Origin: Panonychus citri
Taxonomy: Eukaryota > Arthropoda > Arachnida > Trombidiformes > Tetranychidae
Reading direction: 5' to 3'
Length of the DNA: 64,000 nucleotides
Assembly: GCF_014898815.1 (NCBI RefSeq)
Contig: NW_026515509.1
Location: 124,001-188,000, forward strand
In this document: one piece after another, positions 63,386 to 64,000 of the stretch
How the letters are laid out: each line of letters opens with the position of its first letter
Position numbering within the stretch: the first letter of the stretch is position 1
Notes under the pieces: generated by a model
Database searches by the model: none
Seen by the model: the letters and a program-made list of their open reading frames with translations, nothing else
Told to the model about the DNA's origin: nothing
Translations under genes and position numbers: made by a program

Positions 63386-64000
63386 AAAGAAATGATAAAT
63401 GATGAAAAAATCTTTGATCATCACTGAAGAAGATGAAACTTTGTATCTAAATGGTAAATGATAAATTGTTAGAAAATGAATCCTGATTTTGGGTGAGAAA
63501 TTTTCACAATTCATCATGGTGTTGATGATGATGTTGATTACTCGTGATAACCACCATAACCTTAATCAATTGGAATGAGATTTTAATTAACTAAAAGGAT
63601 TACCTCACCCACCACCATCATCATCAACAACATCACAGGTAAGCCCAGAGATAGAAATAAATCTTGAAGCTTTGGAAATTGGAATCACTGATATAATGAG
63701 TAAATTTCATCTTCTTTTCACCATAATAATGATAATAGTAAATAAACAAGATCTTTTCAAAGGCAACATCAACATCTAACCCTTAATTAGACTTTAAACT
63801 CCTTCGAGGTCGGAAGTCAAAATCAAATTTAAAGATGATAAAGATAAAATTAGAAAGAGTAAAAGAAAGACTTTGAGACCACCTAAATGCTCCTTCTCAT
63901 CATCTTCATCATCATCATCATCCCCTTCATGATAATTATGGGAAAAGCTTTCAAAGGAAAAATGAAAAGAAAGTATATTTTTATGACAACCGTTTCCTGT

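Larger units (their letters stand above)
45144..64000. other. Noncoding, microsatellite-rich host DNA (right flank)
   Basis: No convincing gene. Texture matches the left flank. The longest microsatellite of the window (46985..47064) and the densest CAGGTAA/TTACCTG cluster (54.2-55.4 kb) lie here. Region 56.1-57.1 kb is AT-rich, ATTA-dense and almost free of GA/CT tracts. The open frame 49824..50255 is Met/Asp/Glu/Lys-rich from GATGAT-type sequence and is not credible as a gene. Confidence 0.6.

Noticed and set aside
1..64000. CRISPR arrays, bacterial operons, tRNA or rRNA genes
   Set aside because: No spaced direct repeats of that kind, no ribosome-binding architecture and no cloverleaf or rRNA core sequence noticed; the sequence is plainly eukaryotic. 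A tRNAscan or Rfam run would be needed to exclude a tRNA fully.

Overview
The window is eukaryotic nuclear DNA from an animal. It is AT-rich and crowded with (GA/CT)n, (ATC/GAT)n and a few (AAAG)n microsatellites. An arthropod, possibly a mite or small crustacean, is my best guess, but no host gene was recognised, so that is inference. Outside one mobile element I find no convincing protein-coding gene, tRNA, rRNA or other structural RNA on either strand. Most open frames there are translations of microsatellites (Ser-Leu runs, Arg-Glu runs, Met or His or Ile runs).

The dominant feature is a complete Ty3/gypsy-type LTR retrotransposon on the + strand, 35941..45139 (9199 bp). It has two 562-bp LTRs that I read as identical, a 4-bp target duplication (ATTT), a primer-binding site two bases after the 5' LTR and a polypurine tract two bases before the 3' LTR. 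Gag, CCHC zinc knuckle, aspartic protease and the start of reverse transcriptase share one frame. RT, RNase H and integrase follow with all diagnostic motifs, but the pol frame is interrupted four times by small shifts, all between about 39235 and 41292. Identical LTRs beside a broken pol imply either a very young copy mobilised in trans or uncorrected assembly indels.

The most unusual part is a third coding region after integrase (42099..44582, 827 codons), open and in frame with the integrase C-terminus. It does not look like an envelope gene. It combines a RING-like Cys/His cluster, a TRAF/SIAH-like zinc finger, a middle region I do not recognise, a domain resembling DEDDh RNA exonucleases of the REXO/ISG20 family with most catalytic acidic positions replaced, and an acidic Ser/Pro-rich tail. 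It is best explained as a captured host-derived gene carried by the element.

The flanks (1..35936 and 45144..64000) are noncoding as far as I can see. Notable structure there: (CT)n and (AG)n tracts paired in inverted orientation, strong over-use of the heptamer CAGGTAA/TTACCTG with a cluster at 54.2-55.4 kb, over-use of GAACTTTT, an 18-bp perfect palindrome around an E-box, ATTA-dense stretches without microsatellites, and a few short candidate exons that I cannot confirm. The flanks could be introns or intergenic regulatory DNA of a gene lying outside the window.
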